From the NCBI GenBank assembly GCA_002369525.1, contig DFFN01000064.1, forward strand, positions 1 through 24,225: a DNA stretch of 24,225 nt, read 5' to 3'. Source of the DNA: Lachnoclostridium sp. UBA3775. Lineage in GTDB: Bacteria; Bacillota; Clostridia; Lachnospirales; Lachnospiraceae. The translations under genes were made by a program, and so were the position numbers. The notes under the pieces are model-generated. The model was not told the DNA's origin. It saw only the letters and a program-made list of their open reading frames with translations, and searched no databases. How positions within the stretch are numbered: position 1 is the first letter of the stretch; each line of letters starts with the position of its first letter. This document shows, piece by piece, positions 22,863 through 24,225 of this stretch.

Positions 22863-23771
22863 TTACTTAAAATGTTCCATAAGTCTTTTTATTTCGTTTT
22901 CATCCAATATCCTGCTCCATGAAACCCTTCCTTCCGGAACAGCACCGTATTCCGAAAACCTTGCTGTTTTATCCCTGTCGGTGTCGTTCCATTTGTCAAA
23001 GCCCTCTTCCGATATATGCCTGCCGTATCTGCAGTTTATAAAAGAGCTTTTGCCGTAGTCACGCCAGGGGCGGGCAAGAAATATTGAACCATCCTTTACC
23101 CCACCTTCGCAGGTAAAGCTGCAGTTATCAAATACGAAACCGATATCCTGCAATTTTGCATGTGCCGGTGCGGCTGTATATCCTGATCCGCGTACATCAA
23201 AAACCGAACGGATCTCACAATTCTTAAAGAGTGCATCTCCGCAGCCAAAAATGAAATCCACATTTCCAGCTATCAGACAATCCTCAAAAACCTGGCGCAT
23301 CGCGCCTCCTCTTCGAAGCTCTTTTTTAAGGAAGCCGTCATATCTTTCGATAAGGTCATCCGGCAGCGGACCGCAGAAAACCGTATCCTGGGTTGAAAGA
23401 AAACGGCAGTTATGTGCCTCAAAATCATCGGCACATACAGTAAGGGCAACCTCCTGTCCCTTAAGCTCCGGAAAACGTGCATCGTTTTCTATCGTCAGAT
23501 TTCGAAACCTTACACCGTCGGCAAGCACCGCAACGGTATATGTACGGAAGGTGTTGAATTCGACACCATTTTCGTCAGGCTTCTTTGCAAAATCGTCCCA
23601 AACAATCTTCGTATCCTCCGCGGAACTGCCGATGATCTCGATACCCGGAATGCTTATTTCAAGCTTTTCCCTGTATATTCCGGGTTCCAGTATCAAACGC
23701 GTGCCGGGGAATGCACCGCGGAGGATCTCATTAAGACTGTTTTTAGGAGTTACGTATACAGAATTACTCAT
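22863..23771 (-). CDS. Cytosolic pectin methylesterase (CE8)
   Basis: Removes methyl esters from galacturonate residues (EC 3.1.1.11), 302 residues, single right-handed beta-helix domain. Conserved blocks are GQEVAL (105-110, Gln106), STQDTVF with Gln128-Asp129, GNVDFIFG (169-176) with catalytic Asp172, and LARPWR (232-237) with Arg234 and Trp236. Between Asp129 and Asp172 there is an insert of about 20 residues compared with plant and Dickeya enzymes (around LPDDLIERYDGFLKKELRR). No signal peptide is present, so it acts on imported methylated oligomers. The ATG overlaps the uxaB stop (TAATG). Confidence 0.95.
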   Translation of the reverse strand: MSNSVYVTPKNSLNEILRGAFPGTRLILEPGIYREKLEISIPGIEIIGSSAEDTKIVWDDFAKKPDENGVEFNTFRTYTVAVLADGVRFRNLTIENDARFPELKGQEVALTVCADDFEAHNCRFLSTQDTVFCGPLPDDLIERYDGFLKKELRRGGAMRQVFEDCLIAGNVDFIFGCGDALFKNCEIRSVFDVRGSGYTAAPAHAKLQDIGFVFDNCSFTCEGGVKDGSIFLARPWRDYGKSSFINCRYGRHISEEGFDKWNDTDRDKTARFSEYGAVPEGRVSWSRILDENEIKRLMEHFK

Positions 23772-24225
23772 TATTGTATGCTCTTATAGGCCGCCTCGGC
23801 ACCTTCGGTGCGTATCTTTTTAAGATCGGCAAGCACAGTATCATAAAGTCCTTCAATTTCTGTGAGATCCCTGTCCCACATCTTTTCGTTCGAAAGCACT
23901 TTTTTCACGAGAACCGCATCATCTATGTCTTTGTTCTCATAGTAGAAATCAAGCACCCATGCATCATCCTGGACCTTGTACTCATTGCCTGCGGGGCGGA
24001 CACATATAAGTCCGTCTTCCGTCCTCTCTTTGATATTGCTTGAGTAAAATGCTATGTATGCTGCAAGGCTCATTACGAGTGCCTCGGGAAGCTTGTTGTA
24101 TTTATCGATATATTCAAGGAAAGACGGCATATTGCGTGCTTTCCATTTTGAAGTCGAATTAAGCGATATGCTCATCAGCTCATGATTTACGAAAGGATTA
24201 TTGAATCTGTCGGTAACGGCCGATG
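23771..24225 (-). CDS. uxaB: Tagaturonate reductase (altronate oxidoreductase), C-terminal part
   Basis: Reduces D-tagaturonate to D-altronate with NADH, the step before UxaA. Only the last 150 or so residues are in the window; the frame is open to the right edge, so the start and the NAD-binding domain lie outside. The visible part begins SAVTDRFNNPFVNHELMSI and continues SLNSTSKWKARN, the polyol/mannitol dehydrogenase-family block RF.NP...H....I.L..S.KW. The KLPEALVMSLAAYIAFY segment also fits UxaB. An internal ATG at 24175 is not a credible start because the conserved block precedes it. Its stop overlaps the pectin methylesterase start (TAATG), making it the first visible gene of the long operon. 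Confidence 0.93.
   Translation of the reverse strand, partial: SAVTDRFNNPFVNHELMSISLNSTSKWKARNMPSFLEYIDKYNKLPEALVMSLAAYIAFYSSNIKERTEDGLICVRPAGNEYKVQDDAWVLDFYYENKDIDDAVLVKKVLSNEKMWDRDLTEIEGLYDTVLADLKKIRTEGAEAAYKSIQ

Overview
The window looks like chromosome from an anaerobic, pectin-using Bacillota, most likely a Lachnospiraceae member. This is inferred from Gram-positive style Shine-Dalgarno sites, a lipoprotein sugar-binding protein feeding an LplB/LplC-type importer with MsmX-type ATPases, and a cytosolic pectin-degrading enzyme set. I cannot name the genus or species. I see no rRNA, tRNA, CRISPR array, transposase or phage gene.

Left region (1-4121, + strand): the 3' part of an ABC-2 type exporter permease runs in from the left edge. 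It is followed by a two-gene metal-transport unit: a 99-aa DUF6110-like protein and a P1B-type metal ATPase. This unit has a textbook promoter (TTGACA, 17 bp, TATAAT) with two related 16-bp inverted repeats centred 30 bp apart. One repeat fills the promoter spacer and the other lies just downstream of the -10, so a metalloregulator probably represses it. A strong hairpin separates this unit from the convergent operon.

Right region (24225-4140, all - strand): twenty consecutive genes with overlaps or short gaps form what looks like one pectin/oligogalacturonide operon whose promoter lies beyond the right edge. In transcription order: uxaB (5' part missing), cytosolic pectin methylesterase (CE8), an ECF-S-like membrane protein, two sugar ABC permeases, a 744-aa lipoprotein binding protein, two small four-helix membrane proteins, an MsmX/UgpC ATPase, two more four-helix membrane proteins, GH28 polygalacturonase, GH105 unsaturated uronyl hydrolase, GH4 alpha-galacturonidase (CHEV motif), an AEC-family carrier, kduD, a TIM-barrel sugar isomerase-like enzyme, kduI, a second MsmX/UgpC ATPase and uxaA.

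How it fits together (inference): partly methylated and partly unsaturated oligogalacturonides are bound by the lipoprotein and imported intact. Inside, CE8 removes methyl esters. GH28 and GH4 release galacturonate, and GH105 releases the unsaturated end as a keto-uronate. Saturated galacturonate goes through UxaC (not seen), UxaB and UxaA. The unsaturated residue goes through KduI and KduD. Both branches meet at 2-keto-3-deoxygluconate, whose kinase and aldolase are not in the window. The least explained part is the set of four small membrane proteins bracketing the first ATPase, together with the ECF-S-like protein. These are candidates for undescribed accessory parts of the importer.
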